From positions 1 through 64,000 of the forward strand of contig NW_025955165.1 of the NCBI RefSeq assembly GCF_022376445.1: a stretch of 64,000 bases of DNA, read 5' to 3'. Made by a program: the position numbers and the translations under genes. Numbering within the stretch: position 1 is the first letter of the stretch; each line of letters begins with the position of its first letter. Under the pieces are notes generated by a model. That model had not been told where the DNA came from. It ran no database searches and was given only the letters and a program-made list of their open reading frames with translations. The stretch is from Fomitopsis serialis. Taxonomy: Eukaryota; Basidiomycota; Agaricomycetes; Polyporales; Fomitopsidaceae. Below, piece by piece: positions 55,724-64,000 of this stretch.

Positions 55724-57834
55724 TTATCGACGGGTTGGGGGCTCCCATGTCTCCAGCCAGCTCTTCATCGCAGCTATGCCCTGAGTCTGAGATCTGAACA
55801 GCAGCGATTGTCGAATCGACTTCCCCATTCGCGGCATCCATATCTGAGCAATGGTAGCCATCACCCATGACGATAGGCTGCATGGCAGTGCTTTGACAGG
55901 CTGTCCCGTCAGCGGAGACAGTCGCAACGCGCCATGGGTCCTCTGAATGGTGTTTGCATAAGCGATAGGACATGTTTATTCAGGCTTCTACTCACTCTCT
56001 CCGTTCGAGAAGAACAGGCGATCAGCCTTGATGAACCATCCATGATACGCCGCATTCGTCTCGTTCACCTTCGGCGTTGGTGGAGTTGAACGCCTCCGGG
56101 AACATTAGCATGCTTCTTGGTTAGATCCTTCAAGACAGTTGTTACGTGACTAACCTCCCAGTAAGTTGGCTGGATCAGACAAGAAACAAGAGTCGGCTCG
56201 CCATCAGGCGCTCCGTCTTGATAGAAGCCCATTTGGTTGCAACTGTCGAGGCATGTCAGTGCACGACCTTGTCGATGTATAGTATCCATGGCTGTACAAC
56301 CACGTACAGGATCCAGTACCATGAACGATCGGCGTTGTTGACAGTAAGGTCCGTGTAATAAGTTGCGCTTGCATTGTATCTCCCAAAACACGTTCTGCTG
56401 CGGGATCGTCAGCTAATGTGTTCCTGACTATGAACCATCTAATTTGAACTGACTCAGCGTCTTGATCATCGCAATCTGCGAGACCTCCACTGCTCAACAA
56501 TGTTTCATCAAGGGTGAACAAATGAACTCACAGCGTTGATAGCACACCTCTTTCCAGAATCCGGCCCATGAATTCAATGCGTTCTGAAGACCCCATCCCT
56601 CGGACGGTGCGGTCTGATTATCCTTGACTTCCAACGCGTCACAAAAATGGAAGAATAGAGGGTCCGACAGGTTAGACGAGGGTTGGAGGCCTTGCCATGC
56701 GAAGAGTGGGTGTTGCACTGTGTCGTCAGGCGTGTCACCAGTGCAATCACGAAACCATCAGAGAAGCAATACGCACAGGCACTCGCGAAGTCATCGAGGT
56801 GTGTAAGATGCATGCTGAAAAGTTCCTTGATCTCGTTGATGGCAGTATTATTCCCAGATGTGAACACGGAATCGACGTGCCCGATTACCGCCTGTACATC
56901 AGCGGAGCAATTCTGTGGCATATGCTTTCGAATGATATTGAAGTAGCCCCAATAGTCACTGATATCCTCATCAATAGGACCGAGAAGAGAATGCAGTCGT
57001 TTGACGTACGCGATACTCTCCACGACACCTGACAAGGACCATGCAGCGTAGAACACGTCAGGTTTGCTACAGGGATTAGAGCGATTAGCATCAGATACCA
57101 TAGGAAGAGCGCAAGGTAACCTACTTGACTTTAGTGAAGCTGGTTAACGCGCCGGCATAGCTGCCCCCAATGAGAATCCATGGCGCCTCGTCCGGTGTTA
57201 CATGGTCGCCACCAGGCATCGGCAGCTTCACGTTGTATGCGATGTACTCGAAATCGTCAATCGCTTGCTGGATCGTGTGATACTGCAGGCTCTCGACTGA
57301 AAGGTTATCATATGGGTTTGAATAGCCATAATAACGGTGCTCCAGAACGATCGTCGATCCATTCAGTTCCTGGGCGATCATCCCGTTTATCGTGGAGTTT
57401 ACGAGGGAGTCTTCAGAGCCTATGGCGGAATACATTCAACACAGACCCTTCAATTGGTAGAGGACACACACCCTCTGCGTTCCCTTCTCTGGGCGTGGTC
57501 AGAATGATTGGCCCGCCTATGCCTCTTTTCTCAGCGACGATGTACTACGTTTCGATATCTGCTTACCAGCTTCATAGAACTCCCATGTGTGCCAATATCG
57601 CTGTTTGAACGTCCCGATGCTGGGATTAGTGTGGTCGATCAACTGATCAAAGTAGTATGTGTTGAGAGGCGGCAATTCGGTCCCATTGCGATCCACAATC
57701 GCTGCGTCCCGCCGTATCTGGTTTTTCTTGACGAAGCTTCTTCCGAGAGGTCTATGTCTCGGGGACAGGGCACCTGTACCCACCGCCAACAATGCCAAAA
57801 GTAGGATAGCGCTCGTTCGCATGAATCGTGTCAT
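55724..57834 (-). CDS. Secreted serine peptidase of family S28 (prolyl carboxypeptidase/DPP2-like)
   Basis: Multi-exon gene on the minus strand. It starts with a signal peptide, MTRFMRTSAILLLALLAVGT, then PLNTYYFDQLIDHTNPSIGT and FKQRYW, the S28 N-terminal hallmark. Next are GSTIVLEHRYYGYSNPYDNL, the nucleophile motif ILIGGSYAGALTSF (catalytic Ser), PDVFYAAWSLSGVVESIA, GFYQDGAPDGEPTLVSCLIQ, and NAAYHGWFIKADRLFFSNGE followed by DPWRVATVSADG (catalytic Asp). The catalytic His is in MGDGYHCSDMDAANGEVDST, and the end is ETWEPPTRR. The triad appears complete. Enzymes of this family cut after proline near termini and are secreted or vacuolar. Introns are 45-60 nt. Some exon joints, near 57490 and 56560, could not be settled. 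Confidence 0.82.
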
Positions 57835-58508
57835 GAACCAAGGCTAGGAGAAAGAGTGACTATGGAAGAGAACGGATGAGCTCACTGATATGTATGCGAA
57901 GGCTAACCAGACAATTCAATCGGCTGCCATCAATCTTCGGAGAACGCACTGCGAGAGGGCGGTGAGGAGTTACGTGAGACCGTGCAACGTAGTCCGGAAG
58001 CCTCATCAAGGGCACAGGAAGATGTTGAGAACAGTCGAAGACACCTGGGCGCGGCTGGCTGGCAGAGCGACGGTCGAGGGCGGCGACGCTGGCTGACAAC
58101 ATGAGACGTCAGTTAGTACGCATTTTTCGTACGGAAACGCAAATGGCTGTACCGGGGATTCCCAAGCGTGACCAAGGCAGAAAAAACAATGTTAAGCGCC
58201 TGCATGGCTGTGAGTAACAATTGTCCTGCGTTATAAGTATCTGCTGTGATCTGCCATACATTCAGTGGTCAAATACGATCAGTAGTACAGCAGTAAGCGG
58301 GCGGGACCACACCACGCAGTATGAAGTGCGCGTTGGATGATCCAGATTGACCGACATAGGCTACTATCTGCTACCATTCCGGCGTACTCAGCGGAAGAGC
58401 ATCAGCATTTGTTAACCACGTACCCGAGACTGGCCGTGCATAAAGCACGGTGAGTGATGTCCGCCCATTGGGTCGCATCAGAGTGCGTACAGGCCTCTGG
58501 CCGCGAAG
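57835..58508. other. Intergenic between the S28 gene and the LINE tail
   Basis: Upstream region of the S28 peptidase; no gene recognised. Confidence 0.4.
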
Positions 58509-58535
58509 TTTTTTTTTTTTTTTTTTTTTTTTTTT
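58509..58535 (-). repeat. Poly(A) tail of the LINE
   Basis: 27 uninterrupted T on the plus strand. Confidence 0.9.
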
Positions 58536-58671
58536 GGAGGGCTGTGACGGTTTCTGGCACCAACCAATGGGGTCGGCCCGGTCAACCAGCCGGCAAGCGG
58601 GTTCCCCCGCTATGCAATCCAGGGCAAAATGCGGTTTACGCACGGCTTGTTAGGGCCAGTGTGGGACTCAT

Positions 58672-61600
58672 TCATCCGGGATCCCACTGGGGAATTCCCG
58701 GTGCAATACCCACTAAAACCCGTGTTTTAATCCAGTCATCTGTTAGGTCTTCCTCGTTCTCGAGGGTGCCCCGCCATGTTTTTAGTGCGACGTCCTGACT
58801 GAGGGCGCTTCGACCGAAGCGCTTGTGTGTCATCGCTCTGTCGAGTATTAGTCTTGCGTTTATAGAGTGCACCCATTTGTTTCGGACGGTTCTGGCTGAG
58901 TGTTCCCAGCCGTCTTGGTCGCTGTGTCCTATCGTCCTTTCGCATCTAAGCTTCCAGACCATGTAGGCAGATTCCGATCCTAGGATGCGCCACAGGCGCG
59001 TCACACCTATGTCTTCCTTCCCACTCGTTGGCTCGGTCCACGCGCGCAAGCCAATGCCCAGGATTTCGTGTATGTTTGGCTGCTGCCATCTCAGCCCTTT
59101 CCGGGTCCACACGGTCCTCATTAGGGACCACACTTCCTCTCGTCCCGTCGCGGCACACTCAAACAGGATGTGCTCTATGGATTCAAGTTGACCGCACCAC
59201 GAACAGTGGGCGCGGTCTTCATAACCTGGTATGTTTATCCAGTACTCGCCACACCTCAGGGCGCCGTGAGTTGTTTTCCACAGGAAGTCCGTGATCGGCC
59301 TCCGGATGTCGGGGCGTGTTTGTGACTTCCAGACATCAGCTTGGTTGACGGTGCGGCGGTGCGTTTCCTTGTAGTGCTGTATGATTCCGTTGACGATCTT
59401 GGTAGTGCGTGACCTCCGGGGCGGCGTTTTTCGCTGAGATATGCCTTTGTACGCCAGCGATTGCGTCAGTCGTGACAGACGGACGCCGGAGAGGTGGAAG
59501 TTCGTCGCGACCGCTGGAATCACCCTCTTTTTGGGCCCATGTTGGTTCGTGTATTTCGCAGCTGTCGTTGCTTCCCGAAGTTTTTTCCTGTCATCCTCGT
59601 TGCCTTGGGCGGCCACCCGTATAGCGGTTACCGCGCATCGTCGGCGGAGGCAGTTTACGAGAGCCTGTAAGTGCGTGGCGTTCGGGACGTCGATCCATCC
59701 CTTATCTTCCCAGACGCCTAGTTTCTCGAGTAGGGCTGTTCGGAGGAAGCCAGATGACACGACCAGGTGTATCGGGGCGTCCCAGGGCACGGTCTCTGCC
59801 GCGTACAGCGCCGCCATTATGCCTCCAAGGGCATCACCGGGGGATCGTTCTATGATTGTTTGTTCGACTAGCGCGTTTCGTCGGTCTCTTTCTCCGAAAT
59901 AGGCGAAGCCTACATTCACCTTCCGTGCTTTTTGCGACTTGGATGCGATTTCCTTCGTGTTGAGGATCACAACCGTCGTTGATTCTTCGACGATCTGGCG
60001 ACCTGGTCTGGCGCGGATCGCGGGTGGGGCATCGTGAACCTGTGGGTGTACGAAGGCACGGAATGCTTCAGAGACCTGGCCTCTCGAGGTGACTGTTGGG
60101 TCGAAGACCACGTCATCGTCGGCCAGGAGGGCAGCTGTGTTCTGGTCTTTACGGCGACGGGTCAGGGACAGTCCGTCCGAGGGGGCAGTGAAGTCCGGGT
60201 GCCACTTGGGACGGATTTGGTCGAGTAGCTTTCGTCCCGCGGCCCGGCAGGCATCGGGGTCCCTGCATCCATTCATCCTGGCGTTCATGCAGTCATCGCA
60301 CATGCATGGTTCCCCCTCGGGGTCATTTGGTGCCCTTCGGTGGTCGAGTAGTCTTATTACGTCTGTGAGTCGTACTACCCCGTGTGTTAGTCGTAGGCAG
60401 TCGCTTAACCCTGTGTTATTCAGTCTCCTCAGAGCCGATGTTGCGCCGAGGTGGTACCAGACCGGAAGTTGTTTCTTGAGGTCACTGTGCAGCCTGATCG
60501 CTGCGAAGCTTACGTCGTGTTTCTTTGCGGTTTTGAGCACCGACTTGATCTGCGTTGACAGGCCTGATCTTCCAGATGTTGCCGGCTTCCAGCTCTGGAG
60601 GAAGCTGTTAATCTGGGCCTCTGGCCTAATTGCTCCTGCGTCCTTTGTAGTGTGGTGGCTCAGTATAGCGTCCAAGACATATGCCCACTTTGGCCTGGTC
60701 TCCGACAGGTCAAGGTATTTTGTGATCCACGTGAGTTCGATCGCCTCATTCCTTGTGGCGATATCGAGAAGGCCGATCCCTCCTTCTATGCGTGGTTTGT
60801 GTAGGATATCGAGGCTTATCATGGGTTTGGAGTCTCCCCATATGAAGTTGCGAATCATTTTGGTGAGTTCTGTTTCGACGGAGGGGGGCATGCCTTGGAC
60901 TTTCGTCAAGTATTGGGACATGCCCCCAGGTCCCATCTGTACAATGTGTCTTTTCCCTTGGAGGGACGGGTGGCATTTGCCCCATCGTTCCAGGAAGAGC
61001 CTAATCTTGTTGAGGACTGGCGTCCATACGGCGATGTCGTTGACCTTGTTCCCGATCCATGCGCCTAGGATTCGCACAGCTTCACCGTCTTTGGCTATGT
61101 GAATGTTAGCGGGTATACGCTCATCGCTTTCTGCAGGGTTGATTTGGCGGGTGGTCCAGACCGACTCCCTGTACTCCTCGCTCCCGATAGGGATGACTTC
61201 CGTTTTGTGATGGTTGAACTTTGCTTTGGAGGCAGCGCACCATGTGTGGAGCACGTCCCAGAGTTGGGACCACTTATCGTGCTTGGATAGGAAAGTTGAT
61301 GTGTCGTCGGCGAACAGAGAAGCCACCAGACGATCTGCGAGACCCGGAATGGAGATACCTCGAAGGCTTGATTTTCGGAGCATGCAGGCTAGGGGCTCGA
61401 TGGCGATGTCAAATAGTAAGCATGAGAGGGGGTCGCCCTGTCTGACTCCGCGTATTACCACGAAGAAACCACTGACTTCCCCGTTCAGGATCACGACCGT
61501 CGTGGCGCCTTTGTATAGGTTCTTGATCCTTTTGATGAACTCGGGTGGGAAACGGCACACTTCCAGGATCATCCAGAGGTATGTGTGATCTATCTTGTCA

Positions 61601-62208
61601 TATGCCTTCTCCTGATCGAGGGCTATGATGACCCCGTCTTCTTCCATTGCCTCGGCGTATTCCACAGTGGATTTGCAGAGCTGAGTTTGGTCTTCAATGT
61701 GTCTACCAGGTACAAATCCGGCTTGGTCGATATGTATAATTGACTGTGCGATTCTGCCGAGGCGGGTGGCGAGTATTCGGGTGTATAGTTTGTAATCGGA
61801 GTTGAGGAGTGTTATGGGTCTATAATTGGCGATTTCTCTCTTGTCTCCTTTCTTGTGGAGGGGGCACATCCATCCCTCCGCGAACTTTGAGCCTGGGCGT
61901 GGCCCGTGTGTCTCGAATTCGGCGTATGCTTGCCTGAGCATGCGGAGAGCATCAAAGGATGGTGCGTTTTCGTCCAATCTTCGTCTACGTGTATGCTCTT
62001 GATGTAGGGCCTTCCAGAACTCGTACGGTATCCCGTCGAGACCTGCAGCTCGGCCAGTGCCAGCTTTCTCTAGGGCCTCTTCAACTTCGTCTTCTGAGAT
62101 CGTGTCTATTAGGGATTGCTGTTGTGCGTCATTCAGTTTCTCCGTCACCGCGTCTAAAACAGTGCGTGTTGCCCTTTCCGTCCAGTCGAGCCCATTCAGC
62201 TGTCTCAT
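58672..62208 (-). CDS. LINE ORF2 remnant: reverse transcriptase, RNase-H-like region, zinc finger
   Basis: One uninterrupted frame of 1178 residues. Reverse-transcriptase blocks in order: AAGLDGIPYEFWK, GWMCPLHKKGDKREIANYRP, ITLLNSDYKLYTRILATRL, IHIDQAGFVPGRHIEDQ, VIIALDQEKAYDKIDHTYLW, GVRQGDPLSCLLFDIAIEPL and the catalytic FADDTSTF. Residues ~770-900 (FAYFGERDRRNALVEQ, GDALGGIMAALYAAETVPW) resemble a diverged RNase H. HCSWCGQLESIEHILFEC is the C-terminal Cys/His zinc finger found in fungal LINEs. The start given is the first ATG after the truncation and is not a natural start. Lack of any frameshift over 3.5 kb contrasts with the host genes. Confidence 0.88.
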   Translation of the reverse strand: MRQLNGLDWTERATRTVLDAVTEKLNDAQQQSLIDTISEDEVEEALEKAGTGRAAGLDGIPYEFWKALHQEHTRRRRLDENAPSFDALRMLRQAYAEFETHGPRPGSKFAEGWMCPLHKKGDKREIANYRPITLLNSDYKLYTRILATRLGRIAQSIIHIDQAGFVPGRHIEDQTQLCKSTVEYAEAMEEDGVIIALDQEKAYDKIDHTYLWMILEVCRFPPEFIKRIKNLYKGATTVVILNGEVSGFFVVIRGVRQGDPLSCLLFDIAIEPLACMLRKSSLRGISIPGLADRLVASLFADDTSTFLSKHDKWSQLWDVLHTWCAASKAKFNHHKTEVIPIGSEEYRESVWTTRQINPAESDERIPANIHIAKDGEAVRILGAWIGNKVNDIAVWTPVLNKIRLFLERWGKCHPSLQGKRHIVQMGPGGMSQYLTKVQGMPPSVETELTKMIRNFIWGDSKPMISLDILHKPRIEGGIGLLDIATRNEAIELTWITKYLDLSETRPKWAYVLDAILSHHTTKDAGAIRPEAQINSFLQSWKPATSGRSGLSTQIKSVLKTAKKHDVSFAAIRLHSDLKKQLPVWYHLGATSALRRLNNTGLSDCLRLTHGVVRLTDVIRLLDHRRAPNDPEGEPCMCDDCMNARMNGCRDPDACRAAGRKLLDQIRPKWHPDFTAPSDGLSLTRRRKDQNTAALLADDDVVFDPTVTSRGQVSEAFRAFVHPQVHDAPPAIRARPGRQIVEESTTVVILNTKEIASKSQKARKVNVGFAYFGERDRRNALVEQTIIERSPGDALGGIMAALYAAETVPWDAPIHLVVSSGFLRTALLEKLGVWEDKGWIDVPNATHLQALVNCLRRRCAVTAIRVAAQGNEDDRKKLREATTAAKYTNQHGPKKRVIPAVATNFHLSGVRLSRLTQSLAYKGISQRKTPPRRSRTTKIVNGIIQHYKETHRRTVNQADVWKSQTRPDIRRPITDFLWKTTHGALRCGEYWINIPGYEDRAHCSWCGQLESIEHILFECAATGREEVWSLMRTVWTRKGLRWQQPNIHEILGIGLRAWTEPTSGKEDIGVTRLWRILGSESAYMVWKLRCERTIGHSDQDGWEHSARTVRNKWVHSINARLILDRAMTHKRFGRSALSQDVALKTWRGTLENEEDLTDDWIKTRVLVGIAPGIPQWDPG

Positions 62209-62216
62209 GGAAGGTC

Positions 62217-62540
62217 ATGGTACAGCCGACGCGCAGTCTCGTGGAACAGGATGGGATGGGCCGACGCCGGCCGACCGCGACTGTCTCACGGAAGGCAATC
62301 GGGTCGGCCGAGGGCAAGGCGGGCAAGGCGGGCAAGGCGGCGCGTGGGACTATTGGCTCTCAAGACGGATTGGTTCACTACCCAACGCAGCTCGATACAA
62401 AAATGGACCATACGTTAGTAGAAATGAATCAAATTAGTGACTGCCAAACATTCTTGTCCAGCCGACGATTGTGTCTCCCCCATGACGATGCACTACCCGA
62501 CTGTGGGCTGGAGATGGTTTGCGGCCGACCACCGTCTTAG
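62217..62540. other. Boundary between the LINE and the minisatellite
   Basis: Contains GGCAAGGCGG tandem triplet at ~62321-62340 and degenerate copies of the CCGACCGTC word of the neighbouring array. Confidence 0.4.
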
Positions 62541-62544
62541 TTCA

Positions 62545-63330
62545 CCCGACCATTCCGTCTCACCCATACCAATACGCCCACCGACCGTCGGCTGGTGAAA
62601 TGAGTCCAGCAGATGCCCGTCTTAGAGCACTCGACCGTTTAGTCTCACCCATACCAATCCATCCACCGACCGTCGGCCAGTGAGTGTGTCCGGCCGATGC
62701 CTGTCTTAGTCCAGCCGACCATTCCGTCTCATCCATACTAATCCATCCACCGACCGTCGGCCAGAGATGGTATGCAGCCGATTCCCGTCTTAGCCCAGCC
62801 GACCATTCCGTCTCATCCATACTAATCCATCCACCGACCGTCGGCCAGTGATTGTGTCTGGCCGATGCCTGTCTTAGTCCAGCCGACCATTCCGTCTCAT
62901 CCATACTAATCCATCCACCGACCGTCGGCCAGTGAGTGTGTCTGGCCGATGCCTGTCTTAGTCCAGCCGACCATTCCGTCTCATCCATACTAATCCATCC
63001 ACCGACCGTCGGCCAGAGATGGTATGCAGCCGATTCCCGTCTTAGCCCAGCCGACCATTCCGTCTCATCCATACTAATCCATCCACCGACCGTCGGCCAG
63101 TGAGTGTGTCCGGCCAATGCCTGTCTTAGTCCAGCCGACCATTCCGTCTCATCCATACCAATCCATCCGCCGACCGTCGGCCAGAGATGGTATGCGGCCG
63201 ATGCCCGTCTTGGTCCAGCCGACCGTCTTGTCTCATCCATGGCGAACCACTGTCCGACCGTCGGCTGGAGTAAGTCCTCAGCCGACCACATTGTGATGCA
63301 AGCCGACCGTTGTCTCATCCATGGCAAACA
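62545..63330. repeat. 84-bp minisatellite, about nine units
   Basis: The anchor GCCGACCATTCCGTCTCATC recurs near 62548, 62633, 62717, 62801, 62885, 62969, 63053, 63137 and 63221: period 84 (first step 85). Units come in two forms, one with CCAGAGATGGTATGCAGCCG and one with CCAGTGAGTGTGTCTGGCC. As 84 is a multiple of three, a minus frame (63387-62560, 275 codons) stays open and repeats WPTVGGWISMDETEWSAGLR every 28 residues. No promoter, start context or flanking domain supports a protein, so I list it as a repeat. Confidence 0.85.
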
Positions 63331-63689
63331 AGCAACCGACCACAGGCTAGAACATGGTTTGCAGCCGACCACTAAGGTTGGACCCAACCGACCCAGTCGG
63401 CTGAGCTACGACAGTCTGTTGGCGCACCAATGGCTGTGCCAAGAATCTGGACCATAGATTGAATCGATGCAATAATTGTGTGTAACTGCCGTGAAACGCC
63501 GCTGCCAGTAATGCCGCCGCGTACCTCGACATCTACTACTGCTGAAGAATGGAACCCAGGATACACACAGCAAAACGACTCCGCTGGCGGAGGCAGCAAA
63601 TATAGGTGATGGGATGTGTACCGTTGACTAAGATTTTGAACTTCTCAAACGTAGGCCGTAGACTGGATCCCTCATAAGCCCATCCAATA
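63331..63689. other. Degenerate edge of the minisatellite and unique sequence
   Basis: Decayed CCGACC words until ~63400, then nothing recognised. Confidence 0.4.
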
Positions 63690-63835
63690 ACCGTCTTGAC
63701 CGAACCGTCTTGAACGAACCGTCTTGACCGAACCGTCTTGATTGAACCGTCTTGAGTCAAATGACCTGGGCCAACCGTCTTGATAAGCCCGCGTTGACCC
63801 CGCCGTCTTGACACAGCCGATAACCGTCTTGAAAC
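63690..63835. repeat. 15-bp minisatellite AACCGTCTTGACCGA
   Basis: CCGTCTTGA recurs about eight times between 63691 and 63830, the first five at strict ~15-bp spacing. The CCGTCTT word also occurs in each 84-bp unit nearby, so the arrays may share an origin. Confidence 0.7.
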
Positions 63836-64000
63836 GGCCCAGTACAGTGTCAGATCAAACACTGGCATTATAGGTTTACATGAGGACTCATGTTAGGTTT
63901 GACATCTTTTTTCCCGCTCAGTACTCGCTCTTCCCCAATCTGGCATGAGCTCAACTCCGAACTTAAGCCTACTGTCACGTGGCTCCGAAGTCACGATACA

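Larger units (their letters stand above)
58509..62216 (-). mobile_element. Non-LTR retrotransposon (Tad/I-like LINE), 5'-truncated
   Basis: The element is transcribed right to left. It ends in a 27-nt poly(A), seen as T on the plus strand at 58509-58535. The open frame stops abruptly at its upstream end with a TGA just before 62208 and lacks the apurinic endonuclease domain that full-length LINEs of this kind carry, so the insertion is 5'-truncated. I could not find a convincing target-site duplication around the two ends. Confidence 0.8.

Noticed and set aside
60089..61102. 337-codon plus frame
   Set aside because: Antisense shadow of the LINE reverse-transcriptase gene.
62560..63387. 275-residue repetitive protein
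   Set aside because: Open frame is explained by an 84-bp (multiple of three) tandem repeat; no start context or flanking coding evidence. Kept as a repeat and as a finding.
1..64000. CRISPR arrays, bacterial operons, riboswitches
   Set aside because: Gene structure is eukaryotic; the tandem arrays are minisatellites without spacer-repeat alternation.
1..64000. tRNA and rRNA genes
   Set aside because: No stretch with the paired A-box and B-box words (GTTCRANNC-type) in correct spacing was found by eye; a covariance-model scan would be needed to exclude them.

Overview
The window reads as nuclear DNA of a filamentous basidiomycete, most likely an Agaricomycete. Genes are split by many ~45-70 nt GT..AG introns. 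The gene set is typical: HMG-CoA reductase, a mushroom-type tyrosinase, an S28 serine peptidase, an F-box protein and an acetoin/diacetyl-reductase-like SDR. The mobile elements also fit: a chromodomain Gypsy LTR element, a Tad-like LINE and a pogo-like DNA transposon. There is no sign of bacterial or organellar organisation.

Layout. 1-490: the broken end of a 1,3-beta-glucan synthase gene. 0.5-5.7 kb: gene-poor, with a purine/GC-skewed low-complexity block carrying five hairpin repeats. 5.7-10.9 kb: a MITE and, sharing its TA, a full-length 4.9 kb DNA transposon whose single six-exon gene joins a ULP1-type cysteine protease to a DDE transposase. 12.2-12.6 kb: an F-box relic. 12.9-23.0 kb: a small secreted-peptide gene on the minus strand whose fourth intron holds a complete 9.4 kb Gypsy element with apparently identical LTRs and a 5-bp target duplication. 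25-32.6 kb: a poorly resolved gene, an SDR gene and HMG-CoA reductase. 37.6-41.5 kb: tyrosinase and a D-2-hydroxyacid dehydrogenase. 43.4-50.8 kb: four more copies of the peptide-precursor family, partly in tandem segmental duplications. 52.3-54.1 kb: F-box protein. 54.85-55.35 kb: a sixth, divergent peptide precursor. 55.7-57.8 kb: S28 peptidase. 58.5-62.2 kb: a 5'-truncated LINE next to an 84-bp minisatellite.

The most interesting system is the peptide family. Six loci begin with a near-constant signal-peptide exon of about 106 nt. Short exons follow, all bounded by phase-1 introns, and several encode a KR (kexin-type) cleavage site. Five of the six share a promoter block with GGATAAAAGC about 70 bp upstream of the ATG. 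Three loci (about 12.9-23.0, 50.3 and 54.9 kb) give fully in-frame models of 86, 79 and 93 residues. This looks like a modular, duplicating family of secreted, kexin-processed peptides of unknown function.

A second theme is data quality. HMG-CoA reductase, tyrosinase, SDR, D-2-hydroxyacid dehydrogenase, F-box and several peptide genes all carry one-base deletions, most at homopolymers, inside otherwise well-conserved protein, while the repetitive elements are clean over thousands of codons. That pattern suits uncorrected assembly errors better than mass pseudogenisation, so frameshifts here should not be read as gene death without raw-read checks.
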